NCBI RefSeq assembly: GCF_921293095.1
Contig: NC_060254.1
Span: 62,170,069 to 62,234,068, forward strand
Direction: 5' to 3'
Source: Ischnura elegans
Lineage: Eukaryota; Arthropoda; Insecta; Odonata; Coenagrionidae
DNA: 64,000 nt
Shown here: one piece after another, positions 11,441 to 21,090 of the stretch
Numbering within the stretch: the first letter of the stretch is position 1
Layout of the letters: each line of letters begins with the position of its first letter
Program-made: the position numbers and the translations under genes
The notes under the pieces: model-generated
Databases searched by the model: none
The model's input: only the letters and a program-made list of their open reading frames with translations
What the model was told of the DNA's origin: nothing

Positions 11441-12325
11441 TTTGAGGATCGAAGAAGATCTGGGAAATCCAGCAGTTGAAGCCCAAGAGTTTACTGCGAC
11501 ATGGAGCGGACCACAGCAAAAATATACTCATAGAAAGCAACGATTCCCGACCATTTTTCCTCCCATATTGGTGATCGGAAACATACCTGATAGATCTAAT
11601 TAAAGCCGTTTTGCTGATTTGCGCTTTTCCATCACATGTGCGAACTGATACACCATTTCCCAGGCTGTCATAGTTTTCCTATGATTAAATATACTCATTT
11701 TATCGAAATCAATTCATTTTGGAAAATACCTAAGAGTTTGGAGAGCGCATAAGCTCGAGAGCTTTGCTTAAGAGCTTCAATGAGTGAGAAAGCTCTTCAA
11801 GGCGATATCTTCCTTGTAAAGATGATGAGAGTAATACTACGATAAAAATATTATCTCACTATACGCCTTTAAAATACCTCCACTGCACAAACGCTCAACA
11901 ATCGCCCACCGAATCAAATCCACTCATCTAGGAGCCAAACAATACGAATCCGCTCAGCTGGCAGTAACCGGGGCACAAACGCTCACTTCCGAAGCTTGGA
12001 GAATTTCTCCGCCAATCCACTTTCATACGGATGTTTAATTTTAATGATAAAAATCAACTTTATTTAAAAAAGTATATTGACATGTTCATAAGCATTTGAA
12101 CACATTTGAAGAAAACAAGGTTCGTTAAACAAGCCCTAATTCACGATGCAATATCACTCTTAATATAACCAATTCACTACAGAGTAATTTCAACCTAATC
12201 GACACGAACGGGATAAAAATACTTATGAAAAAATAAAACACGTGGAAAAAATGATGCTTGCATAATTATTTTTGAAGGCAAATTAATGATTTTCTCGTAT
12301 AGCTCCAATCCGAAATGTTTCAGAG
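11441..12325. other. Intergenic, nothing recognised
   Basis: AT-rich. I saw no tRNA-like boxes, transposon ends or domain-bearing open frames. Confidence 0.5.
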
Positions 12326-12598
12326 CAGTGGCGTAACTAGGAATATGCTTTGGGGGAATGAGGGAGCCTGTGAAGGCGACCCCTTCCCCCAGGCGACGGG
12401 GGATCCGGGAAAATTTTTTAAAAAAGATATTACTATAAATACATTCTACATCATTTTGCCGCTTAATATTTAAATTAAAGCAGATACAGCTACAATATGT
12501 CAAAACTAGACAATAGCTTTAAATATTTTTTTTGTTTGTCTGAGGATTTGGGGAGTGGGATCTATCCCCTGATTAACCCAATAGTTAAAACGCCACTC
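12326..12598 (+). mobile_element. hAT-type MITE, second family, 273 bp
   Basis: The left end is CAGTGGCGTAACTAGG and the right end is ...AAACGCCACTC. The flanks TTTCAGAG (12318-12325) and CTTCAGAG (12599-12606) match at 7 of 8 bases, an 8-bp target duplication as expected for hAT. It is non-coding. The same family occurs, inverted and truncated, at 24152-24360, and split by a large insertion at 46617-46834 and 59879-59940. Confidence 0.9.
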
Positions 12599-12606
12599 CT
12601 TCAGAG

Positions 12607-13090
12607 AAATACCTTCCTGAGGAAAAGGAGTGGTGTAATGACTTCCTACGGGGATGAAGGGTATGGCATAAGAGGATGAAAGCTTGGATGGTCGATGGGG
12701 GAGGTAGGATCGAAGAGGCAGTGGACGGAGCACGGTGCGATGGTTCGGAAGGAGCGGGCTTGGACATCGCGCTAGCCTCCCCAGCTAGGTTCCAGGAGGG
12801 AGAGGTCAAAAAGTGGCTATATGCGGCGAGGCGAGGATCAAAGCGAAAACTAAAAGTGGACGGTTTTGGCGGAGGAGATTTTTGTCCCCGGTCCCGAATA
12901 TATACACTCACTCGCACACACGCTCAGCTCCGCGAGCGAGAGCTTACGGGAGATGAAAATGTGAGATTAAGAGAGAGCGACGATGTTGACGGGAGCGAGC
13001 GTGTGTGTGTCAAATGAGCGAATATGAAAACGCGCTCAAATTTATTTTTCCCCGGCAGAGGCAGCGGCATCTTCCACCCGGCGAAGCCAT
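12607..13090 (+). other. Purine- and CpG-rich island
   Basis: G/A-rich on the plus strand with frequent CG dinucleotides and a short GT run near 13000. The start (12668-12720) resembles 11403-11450: both have AAGAGGATGAAA, then TGGATGGT, then GGATCGAAGA. It could be a diverged repeat or a CpG island near a promoter; nothing decides between these. Confidence 0.45.
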
Positions 13091-15132
13091 CTCCACCCGG
13101 GGACGCGTCACAATGAAGTTTTATGAATAGGGGTAGTAGTACCTGCGAGGCAGGTTTGCCTTGAACACTTAGAGCACGAGGTTATAACCGTGCAATATTC
13201 CCTCGCACTCGGTTTTCTTTTTTTCAAAGGGCATTTCGCACGTATTACAGTTTGAAGCATATACAAACTATATGGAATAAATGACACCTACATTAACAAA
13301 AAAGAATCACCTCGTCACGAAACGTGTTAATAAAGGAAACTCATATAAGCAGAACTATTTCAGGATATAAGTGCATCAAATGAATATGTCTCACGCGCTC
13401 TGAATGCAATTCGGGTCATTCCAAATTTCATTCTACAATCTAAAAGGGAATTATCTTCCTCCAAATTTTTCATCCTTCATTATCCGTACAAAACATGCCG
13501 GGAAAACGAGATTCCTTTAAAAAGACGCCCACGAAGCGATACAATCAACGATAAGTATTCACCGTAAACACATAGGATGAATATTTCAGTAACGTACATA
13601 AAATAACATTTAAAAAGCGATTATATAAAGACTAAAAAATATTAAAATACAAAAATAACATTTTCATAAAAACCACGTTTTATTAAAAAGAAGAATTTAA
13701 TATATAATAGCAATAACGCATTCAATCATTTTCGATAATACTCCCTATTCACAACCCAAAGCGCGCAATTAAAATAGGTGATATTATACTACACATTACG
13801 ACCAGTATCAACAGTTATTTCAGGTTACATTCAGTTTTGAATAGGCATAGAAATGAAATATTAATTGGTAATTGATCAGTTTATCTTGCGTCTAACTTAA
13901 CTGTTCATGCTTCATTATCCTAATGTAATCGCTTGATGCATGGTTAGCCTCCATCCACTTCTTACAATGGTTGTCAAGCATCTTCGTCTCAGCATATAAA
14001 CTAAATATGAGAATAAAGAGAAATTCCTATCTCGAACCCTATGATGATCGCTAACTCATAACAAAATACACAGCAGCGTCAAATCATCAATACAAAAAAG
14101 ACAGAACCCTCAATGTCATTGTCATCATGAATTACGTTGGAACCTCATACCAGAATATAATATACCACACCGATCTGATGATATATCAATTACAAAATTG
14201 TTAAAGAGGAGAGCACAACTGGGCCGAAGTTTCGTAGTGTAGCGACCGAGGTTCTAAGCCACATTAACAGAATATTCAACGTTTAAAAAAAATTAACAAG
14301 CCAAATGTTAAGTATCAAGTAAAAATGGGAGATTAATTACTGTGAATACGTTACAGAACAAAATAAAATCATAAATATCACCTGACACAAAATAATTAAG
14401 CCGACAAATGCAGCAGAGAGACAGCGTTGACGCGTGGCATTATCACGGTAATTTAAGCAAGAGGTATATCCAGGGGCGAGAAAATTATTTAGTATGTCTT
14501 AGTGTATCCCTCAATTACGGTTTCCCATTATTTCCACACTTCGCTTGAATAAATGGAACGTGAAGAAAGCCCAAGGGTTCCAGCATAAACTTAATTAATT
14601 AATCACTTAAGGATATCAAAGCTGAGTACACGAGTGCGTTGAGCCCAAATGTCACCACAGACTAATGAAGACTGATTTATGTAAATGTACCCACACCAAC
14701 GAAGACCTCCTTTGAACTCCCAATTTCCGCACCGATAAAACAACAGTAAACGGTTTAATTCAACCCTTCGCTTCTCCCCCTTAAACTAAATCACCAACGC
14801 AGTTAAGAATAAACGAATTACTGAGACTGGATAAAGCAATTCGCGACTACAATAACAGCGAACGTTATCTCTTTCCGGTCGCACAAAACTGATTGGAAAA
14901 CAAATCACTATTAGGAGTGAACAAGGCAAAATAGACATGTCACTGTAAATGGAGTTACTAGAACAGAAGATAGCAATACTAGGGGTAGTAAGATACAAAC
15001 AAAAGAAAGTCTTTTTTCTCTTTGTATCAACAGAAAGACGCAGTTAAGTATTCGCCTCGACTCATAACAAAGCTTCCGTAACAATCTTAAGAAACGTTAC
15101 GCATCCTTGTCTCCCAAAGCACACTAAAAGCC
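13091..15132. other. Intergenic AT-rich DNA
   Basis: About 2 kb with no supported gene, RNA gene or bounded repeat. Confidence 0.5.
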
Positions 15133-15349
15133 GTACAATTAGGGGTGTTAACCGAAATTTATATGCATGATGATGTGATATATCAAAATCATAACTTGTT
15201 AATGGTATTCCTCGCAATTACAAACATTATATTTAGTGCTATCCCGGAGAATAGACTGATTGTGAGTGAAGAATTCTCGGGATCGTACCCGGGCAGTAAC
15301 GGCATTCCTGCCGACGGGCTGTGAGTGTCGTGTGAGAATTTTCCTTATA

Positions 15350-15962
15350 CAGTAGATTCCGTTTAATGGGTCCACCGATTACTTGGGGCAGCCGCTTAAT
15401 TGGGGCCTATCTTGAAGAACAGAACCCAATAGAGGAATATCCCAGAGTATTCTCGACTCAATTGGGACAGCATGCCGCTTTATTGGGCCATGACTCGGCG
15501 ACATAGACTCTATACTCGCGACGAAAGTAAAATTTTTTGTTTTCAGAATACTATTTTTTTATATTTTCCTCATTGATTTACTCTTATTTTTCACAAATGT
15601 TCCTATTCTTGCCCTATTTTGAAAGCTCTTGTTGCTATACATCTGCAAGAGGATAGGACTTTTCTTCAATAGGACTTAGTAAAAGACATTCATTCAGCGT
15701 CGCCGGAGGTCATGAAAAATATTTTTAACTAAATTGTTATAATTCTTAAAAATGATGATAAATTAACTCAAATCGCAGATTTATTAATCAAATTAATAGT
15801 TTAATAAACTTATTTTGCATCATAAACATTCTTTAGTCTTCTTTCCATCATTTCAACGTTTGTTTATGCCAATATACAAGATAGTTCGCCTAATTGGGGC
15901 AGCCGCTTAATTGGGGCATAGTGCGCAAGTCCCAACATGTCCCAATTAACCGGATTCTACTG
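15350..15962. mobile_element. pogo/Tigger-type MITE, 613 bp
   Basis: The ends are CAGTAGATTCCGTTTAATGGG and, inverted, CAGTAGAATCCGGTTAATTGGG. Both sides carry a TA dinucleotide (15348-15349 and 15963-15964). The right arm of the foldback preserves the empty site, CCTTATATACAGTC on its minus strand, so the insertion boundaries and TA duplication are visible directly. The terminal block GGGGCAGCCGCTTAATTGGGGC is repeated near both ends. The interior is AT-rich and non-coding. Confidence 0.92.
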
Positions 15963-16341
15963 TATACAGTCACTCTGGTGGTCAGGTGACAACAGCCAAT
16001 CAGCAGTCACCTCACCATCATAGTGACTTATATAAGCAAGGAAAATTCTCACTCGACACTCACAGCCCTGAGGACGATTGCCGTGTCGGACATCGGAACT
16101 TTGGCAGTAATGCAGTTCCCGACCCGGTGGCAATCCCGAGAACTCTTTACACAAACTTTCTACTTCAAAATATGGGGAAAATAAGTGGATATCATTGTAA
16201 TCATCATCGCGCCGCGGATTTTTTTGAAAACAGATGAAAATGCGACCTAAGTGGCGACAGATATCAGCCTTCTGTGGGACGGCATTGGGCCTCCTCTATG
16301 CCGTCCTCTTGATAAGGTTCTTCCGAAGCAGATGTATCTTT

Positions 16342-16460
16342 GCCAACGGCCATACCACTTTGAAAACACCGGTTCTCGTCCGTTCACCGAAGTTAAGCAA
16401 AGTCGGGCCCGGATAGTACTTGGATGGGTGACCGCCTGGGAACACCGGGTGCTGTTGGTT
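16342..16460 (+). rRNA. 5S rRNA gene, left copy
   Basis: A 119-base match to eukaryotic 5S rRNA. It starts GCCAACGGCCATACCAC, has the internal control region (GAAGTTAAGCAAAGTCGGGC, then AGTACTTGGATGGGTGACC) and ends GGTGCTGTTGGTT. A T-run follows at 16465-16469. It differs from the right copy at three visible positions (CATACCACTTT versus CACACCACGTT, and CCGTTC versus CCGATC); the right copy is closer to the usual sequence. It lies inside a foldback, not a plain tandem array. It may be a functional gene or a captured copy. Confidence 0.9.
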
Positions 16461-16464
16461 AAAC

Positions 16465-16469
16465 TTTTT
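16465..16469 (+). terminator. Pol III T-run after the left 5S gene
   Basis: TTTTT begins four bases after the 5S 3' end, the expected place for RNA polymerase III termination. Confidence 0.6.
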
Positions 16470-16575
16470 ATTTTCTTTCGAAAATGATTTTCATATTTAC
16501 ATTCAACTTATTTCCATTCCAGTTTGGTATGGAAACGATGTAGGTATTTTAGGGTATTAAAATAATTTATTTTTG

Positions 16576-16667
16576 AAAACCGATGAAAATGCGACCGAAG
16601 TGACAACAGAAAGCAGCCTATTATGGGATGGAATTGGGGCCATTCTCTATGCAGTCCTCTTGCTCAG
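16576..16667 (+). repeat. Third partial copy of the 5S upstream spacer
   Basis: Begins GATGAAAATGCGACCGAAGTG and parallels 16233-16317 at an offset of about 350 bp, but is more diverged and is not followed by a 5S gene. It suggests that the foldback captured more than one repeat of an older tandem 5S array. Confidence 0.6.
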
Positions 16668-17189
16668 TCGTCTACTCGAGCTTGGGTAGTTTCGGTGGCT
16701 AAATTGTTACCTTCCCATTCTGAGGACACGTCCTCAAAATCCCTGTGGCGTAGGTTTATTGGTACAATCACGATCCCTTCTTCGATGTTGAGTGAAGGAC
16801 AGCGCAGATACACCGATCCGTCTTTAGGATATAACGTCCATCTGTGGTACCCACGGTGTCTTTAATACATTGCGAGATGGGAATATAATGCGAGGTTTTC
16901 TATCCGGTGGTTTTTTCTTTAAGCCGAAGTCGTCCAATATTATCCGTTCGTATCAATTTTGGAAGAATATGATTCCCTAGGGTTCGACTTAACTCATGTA
17001 TAACTACTCGTGTGATTGATTTTTGCAGGAATTAATAGTAAAATGATTCGTATGCGTCTATGAAATTGTATTTACATTACTTCATAGATAAAAATAAATT
17101 ATTTAAATACCCAAAAATAACTACATCGTTTCCATACCAAACTGGAATGGAAAAAAGTACAATGTAAATGCGGAATTCATTTTCGAATG

Positions 17190-17196
17190 AAAAAAA
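17190..17196 (-). terminator. Pol III T-run after the right 5S gene
   Basis: Seven As on the plus strand give TTTTTTT on the minus strand just past the 5S 3' end. Confidence 0.6.
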
Positions 17197-17200
17197 GTTG

Positions 17201-17319
17201 AACCAACAGCACCCGGTGTTCCCAGGCGGTCACCCATCCAAGTACTATCCGGGCCCGACTTTGCTTAACTTCGGTGATCGGACGAGAACCGGTGTTTTCA
17301 ACGTGGTGTGGCCGTTGGC
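17201..17319 (-). rRNA. 5S rRNA gene, right copy
   Basis: A 119-base 5S sequence on the minus strand, with intact box A, intermediate element and box C sequences (TTAAGCAAAGTCGGG ... GTACTTGGATGGGTGACCGC). It faces the left copy tail to tail, with about 740 bp between the 3' ends. The match to typical animal 5S is slightly better than for the left copy (CCGATCACC is retained). Confidence 0.9.
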
Positions 17320-17593
17320 AAAGATTCTTCTGCTTCGGAAGAATCTTATCAAGAGGACGGCATAGAGGAGGCCCAATGCCGTCACACAGAAGACTGATAT
17401 CTGTTGCCACTTAGGTCGCATTTTCATCTCATTTCAAAAAAATCCGCGGCGCGATGATGATTACAATGATATCCACTTATTTTCCCCATATTTTGAAGTA
17501 GAAAGTTTGTGTAAAGAGTTCTCGTGATTGCCACCGGGTCGGGAGCTGCATTATTGCCGAAGTTCCGATGTCCGACTCGGCAATCGTCCTCAG

Positions 17594-17745
17594 GGCTGTG
17601 AGTGTCGAGTGAGAATTTTCCTTGCTTATATAAGTCACTATGATGGTCAGGTGACTGCTGATTGGCTGTTGTCACCTGACCGCTAGAGTGACTGTATATA
17701 AGGAAAATTCTCACACGACACACAGCCCTGAGGACGATGGCCGAG
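17594..17745. repeat. Head-to-head palindrome with TATA-like boxes in the right arm
   Basis: CAGGGCTGTGAGTGTCGAG... at the left is mirrored by ...CACACAGCCCTG at the right. The centre is GTCAGGTGAC, a 15-base spacer, then GTCACCTGAC. Each half carries TATATAAG followed by GGAAAATTCTCAC, so it could act as a divergent promoter. The same palindrome exists in the left arm but is split by the pogo MITE and a deletion. Confidence 0.65.
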
Positions 17746-17762
17746 TCGGACATTGAAACGTC
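17728..17762 (+). ncRNA. Hammerhead-ribozyme-like motif in the 5S foldback
   Basis: CTGAGGA, C, stem GATG (17736-17739) pairing with CATT (17751-17754), GAAA (17755-17758), then CGTC with a palindromic stem III (ACGT). Canonical hammerheads have no extra base between CTGANGA and stem II, so activity is uncertain. Weaker inner copies lie at 16068 (plus; GAAA changed to GGAA) and near 17593 (minus). The left outer copy has lost this region by deletion. Confidence 0.4.
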
Positions 17763-17935
17763 GGCAGTAATGCAGTTCCTGACCTGGTGGCGATCCCGAG
17801 AATTCTTCACCCAGTCTATTCTCTGGGATAGCACTAAATATAATGTTGGTAATTGCGAGGACTACCATTAACAAGTTATGAATTTGATGATCCATTATCA
17901 TGCATGTAAATTTCGGTTAACACCCCTAATGGTAC

Positions 17936-18240
17936 CTTATTTCCCCCTGACACTCAGATCACTTTGTCCTTCAGCGACACGAGTTGCGACTTTGGTAAAC
18001 TTATTTGAATGCACCGTAGGTTAAAACACATTTAGGGCGGGTTTTAATATGTCTAGTTAAGTTTTTTCGGAGCGTGAAAATCAGAGTTAACGATACCTTC
18101 CACTTGAAGTCACCTGTTAAACTAACCGTTATCCTGAACTACTTTTCACTAATTTATTTAAAATACCTTCAAGTTAATATAACGATCGTATGATGTTTCG
18201 GTTAACGCTAACTAGACATAATAAAACCGGCCCTTATAGG
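17936..18240. other. Intergenic, nothing recognised
   Basis: AT-rich; no bounded repeat or coding region seen. Confidence 0.5.
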
Positions 18241-18249
18241 CCGACTTGA

Positions 18250-18840
18250 GGATGCTCTTTTATAATATTCGTGCGACTGAGAATGAAGAAGATCTCACAT
18301 GACCCTGAGAAATTGCACGGAAACACTCGAGAATCCAGCACTGTGGCGAATAAGTGGAGGTTAAAAGAAAATATAAGGAGAGGCGATGGCTCGAGGAGAG
18401 ATATAAAAGCAAGAACGATTTTTTTCGGTCGGTGTAGGGCGGGGAAGACGCGCGAGTGAGTGAGAGAGTGAGATTTGTGAGGAGAAACGGAAAGGAAAGA
18501 GGAGATGGTGGGGATGAGGGTGGGACAGGGCGGATTAGGGAAGTGGGCAACAGCTGTAAGTGCATGCGCCCTTCTTTATTTCCCCGCTAGGAGGAATGGG
18601 AGCGGGAAAAAGCGTGGATGGAATGAGGAAAGGCACGCGGCCTCGAGATACGGGAAGAAGGGGAGATGGAATGGACAGAGAGAGAGAGGAGAAAGAGTTT
18701 AAGATAACCGAGGGAGGAGAGCTGCAAAATTCATGAAGTCGCAGATGTAAGACGAAAGAGGGGGGAGGACATGAGATAAAGGGGGAAAGTTAAGCCAGGA
18801 GGTTGAGTGGAGGGTGCGATGAGGGCGAATCGCAAAGACT
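18250..18840 (+). other. Purine-rich island
   Basis: G/A-rich on the plus strand, strongest at 18470-18790, with GAGAGAGAG near 18677-18690. Overlapping open frames (18271-18702 plus, 18260-18565 minus) have no domain features. Confidence 0.55.
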
Positions 18841-18846
18841 GACGAC

Positions 18847-18867
18847 TTATATATATATATATATATA
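18847..18867. repeat. (TA)n microsatellite
   Basis: About ten TA units at the edge of the purine-rich island. Confidence 0.95.
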
Positions 18868-19670
18868 CTCAATAGGAAGTGTTTTGTTATTGACCTCTTA
18901 TTTTATGATATACCTTGAATGTGTACTTCATGTCTCTCATATCTGTTACTTAAAATTACACCTGCGGCTCTTCGAAAAGTTTTCTTTATTCAAGAATTTT
19001 AATGAAAATGTAATAAAATTTAGCGATAATAACGACATAAAGGGTGAGCATAAAGTCTTTCCCTTACTATAAAAATTTATAACAAAATAACCGTTCGATA
19101 TAATAATTTAAATTTAATGCTATAACATAGGTCAAGGTCACTAGTTTTTTCTAAGACCATTTACGTTAGTAAACTTCAACGTGTGCTCGGAGAATGTCGA
19201 AGCGGCATTCCAGTTCCCTCTAGGTGTTAAGTAGTATGTGTTCTGTCACAGCACCCACAGCAGCATGTATCCAAGCTTCCAGTTTGTCGACGTCAGCAAA
19301 TGGAGTTGTAAATAATATATGAAAGCGATAACTGTGATGTCCAAAGGTAGGAGTATACGGTTTTGGTAGAGGCTAGAACTAACTATGGCTTGATCGTACG
19401 ATCAATGCCTATCGCAGATATAATTATTGTCGTATGAATAATGTTATAAGTGGGCAATTGGCCCGGTGGTAACATAGATAAACATGGCACGTACAACGAA
19501 AACCTTTGCCCTGGTTAACAATACCCTACAATAAAATGATAAAAAATCCTTCTTTGACCTTTTCTTAAATACATTTATATTTATTTGGGAAGGGCTCGAG
19601 AAGCATCGCTGGTACATCGTTCAAATTGTTCTATTTACGTACGAAAACTTTTTCGAGCAACTAGTTACCC
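18868..19670. other. Intergenic AT-rich DNA
   Basis: No gene or bounded repeat recognised. Confidence 0.5.
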
Positions 19671-20110
19671 TCGGGGGTGGGCACAATACTAAGTATTCCA
19701 CGAACGAAGGAAACGGAAGAAGAACAAGAAAATAGAGAAAAGGACGAAGAAAAGATGTCAGGCTCACGAAAGGCTGAAAAGAAGGAGATAAAGGGAAAGG
19801 AGGCCGGGATTGAGGCAGGCCGGCCCGCGACAGGAGGAAAGGGAACTGGGAGCGCAGGTGGGCGGGGGTGAAGAGTGGAAGGGGAGGGTGAGTGAGTCGT
19901 GTTTCATTAAAAGGAAGGCAGAAATAATTGACGAAGTTTGCTCAGGATGGTAGTGGTGGTGGTGGAGGAAAGTTGGGGGTGGTGGGCGAGGGGGGGTTAG
20001 CTTTCGCGAGCACTTTGGGCTACGGGAGTGTGGAGAGGGAGTCACGCACAAAAGAACTGAAGACAAACCGCGAGGAGAGAGGAGGTTATGAGAAAGAATA
20101 CGGGCCATTA
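19671..20110 (+). other. Purine-rich island
   Basis: G/A-rich plus strand with GGTGGTGGTGG near 19955 and long G runs. Open frames on both strands (19677-19871, 19764-20240) are low-complexity and do not look like proteins. Confidence 0.55.
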
Positions 20111-20907
20111 TTTCAGGGGGATTTGTTTGATTGGTGGGGAGGGGATAAACTAGTAACCTCCCGCGAAAAAAGTTTCCACCCCCGGATTTAATTGCACAAA
20201 AACGCGTTCGAAAAGTGTGATCAAAACCCACGGAAGTCAAAATGAACGCGATGAGAATAAAACGTAGTCCATGGTGCGACCGAAATGGAGCCGCGGGGAA
20301 TGGTGAGCGTCGGCTCAGCTGTGATTAGGGGGTAAATCTCGAGGGGGTGGCTGTGGACCCACTCCACTGATTTATGTACTGCTGTGTTCGCAGGAAGGAA
20401 AGAGAAACGAAAATCTTGAGAAAGCTCTCCCAGAAATATGAACTTCCAAATTTTTCAGGGGGGATGACTTATTTATTAGGAACACCCTCGTCAAAAGGCT
20501 GAGCGAAAGGAATCCGCGAATGAAACCTTTGTTCACACAACCCATAAAAAAAATAATATTTCCGGGACGATGTCTTCATGCCGAAAACCCATCAGTCAAA
20601 ATTCATCTCACCATCTTCAGGGACAGAATGATATCAAAACACTATTAACATCCAAACGCACACATATATCAGAATCGAGGAAACCGCTCGCGAAATAAAA
20701 CGTGATAAAAGTTTGCTTGAATTATTAATGCCAAGATTACGACTGAGACCCCACAAAACAATAAGGATAAGTGGAAAATAACTTTTCTTGGGCTTATCCA
20801 CGGGTTCAGCTTTTCACCGCACAAATAATATGAAATGAACGCCACTCAGCTCTTTGGTCGAGATGAAATCACTCAAAATATTATCCCTCGATGACTACCA
20901 AGGAACT
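20111..20907. other. Intergenic, nothing recognised
   Basis: No supported gene, RNA gene or repeat boundary. Confidence 0.5.
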
Positions 20908-21090
20908 AATCACGGGTGAAGTCCTCACCTGCCAAACCGAAGGTCGTGAGGTCGAGTCCCGCCAAGGTAGATTGCCCCAGCATCCAGGTCATGGCTGTCT
21001 GTGTGCATACCTTCTTATTGTTCCCTGGATTCCACCGATGTAAAGGTCTTAAATGCGCAGTTTTCGGGGTTAAAAAAAATAAAATGGAAA
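20908..21090 (+). mobile_element. Diverged tRNA-derived SINE, same family as 5995-6196
   Basis: GTCCTCACCTGCCAAACCGAAGG is followed by a B box (GAGGTCGAGTCCCGCC), a GGTAGATTGCCCCAGCATCCAGGTCATGG body and an A-rich AAAAAAAATAAAATGG tail. The 5' part of the tRNA head is poorly preserved. Confidence 0.65.

Larger units (their letters stand above)
15133..17935. mobile_element. Foldback element carrying two 5S rRNA genes and hammerhead-like motifs
   Basis: The outer ends are inverted: GTACAATTAGGGGTGTTAAC at 15133 and its diverged reverse complement ending at 17935. The inverted homology runs inward to about 16570 on the left and 17095 on the right, with a central spacer of about 520 bp. Each arm has, from outside in: a terminal block; two head-to-head units, each with a TATATAAG-type box, GGAAAATTCTCAC and a CTGAGGACGAT hammerhead-like motif; a spacer block beginning GATGAAAATGCGACC; and a 5S gene. 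A third, partial copy of the spacer block lies at 16576-16667. The left arm is longer because a pogo-type MITE is inserted at 15350-15962. I know of no named element with this combination. Confidence 0.75.

Noticed and set aside
16251-16487. Plus-strand frames over the 5S region, and their mirror at 17177-17410
   Set aside because: They overlap the 5S rRNA genes and appear on both arms only because of the inverted repeat.
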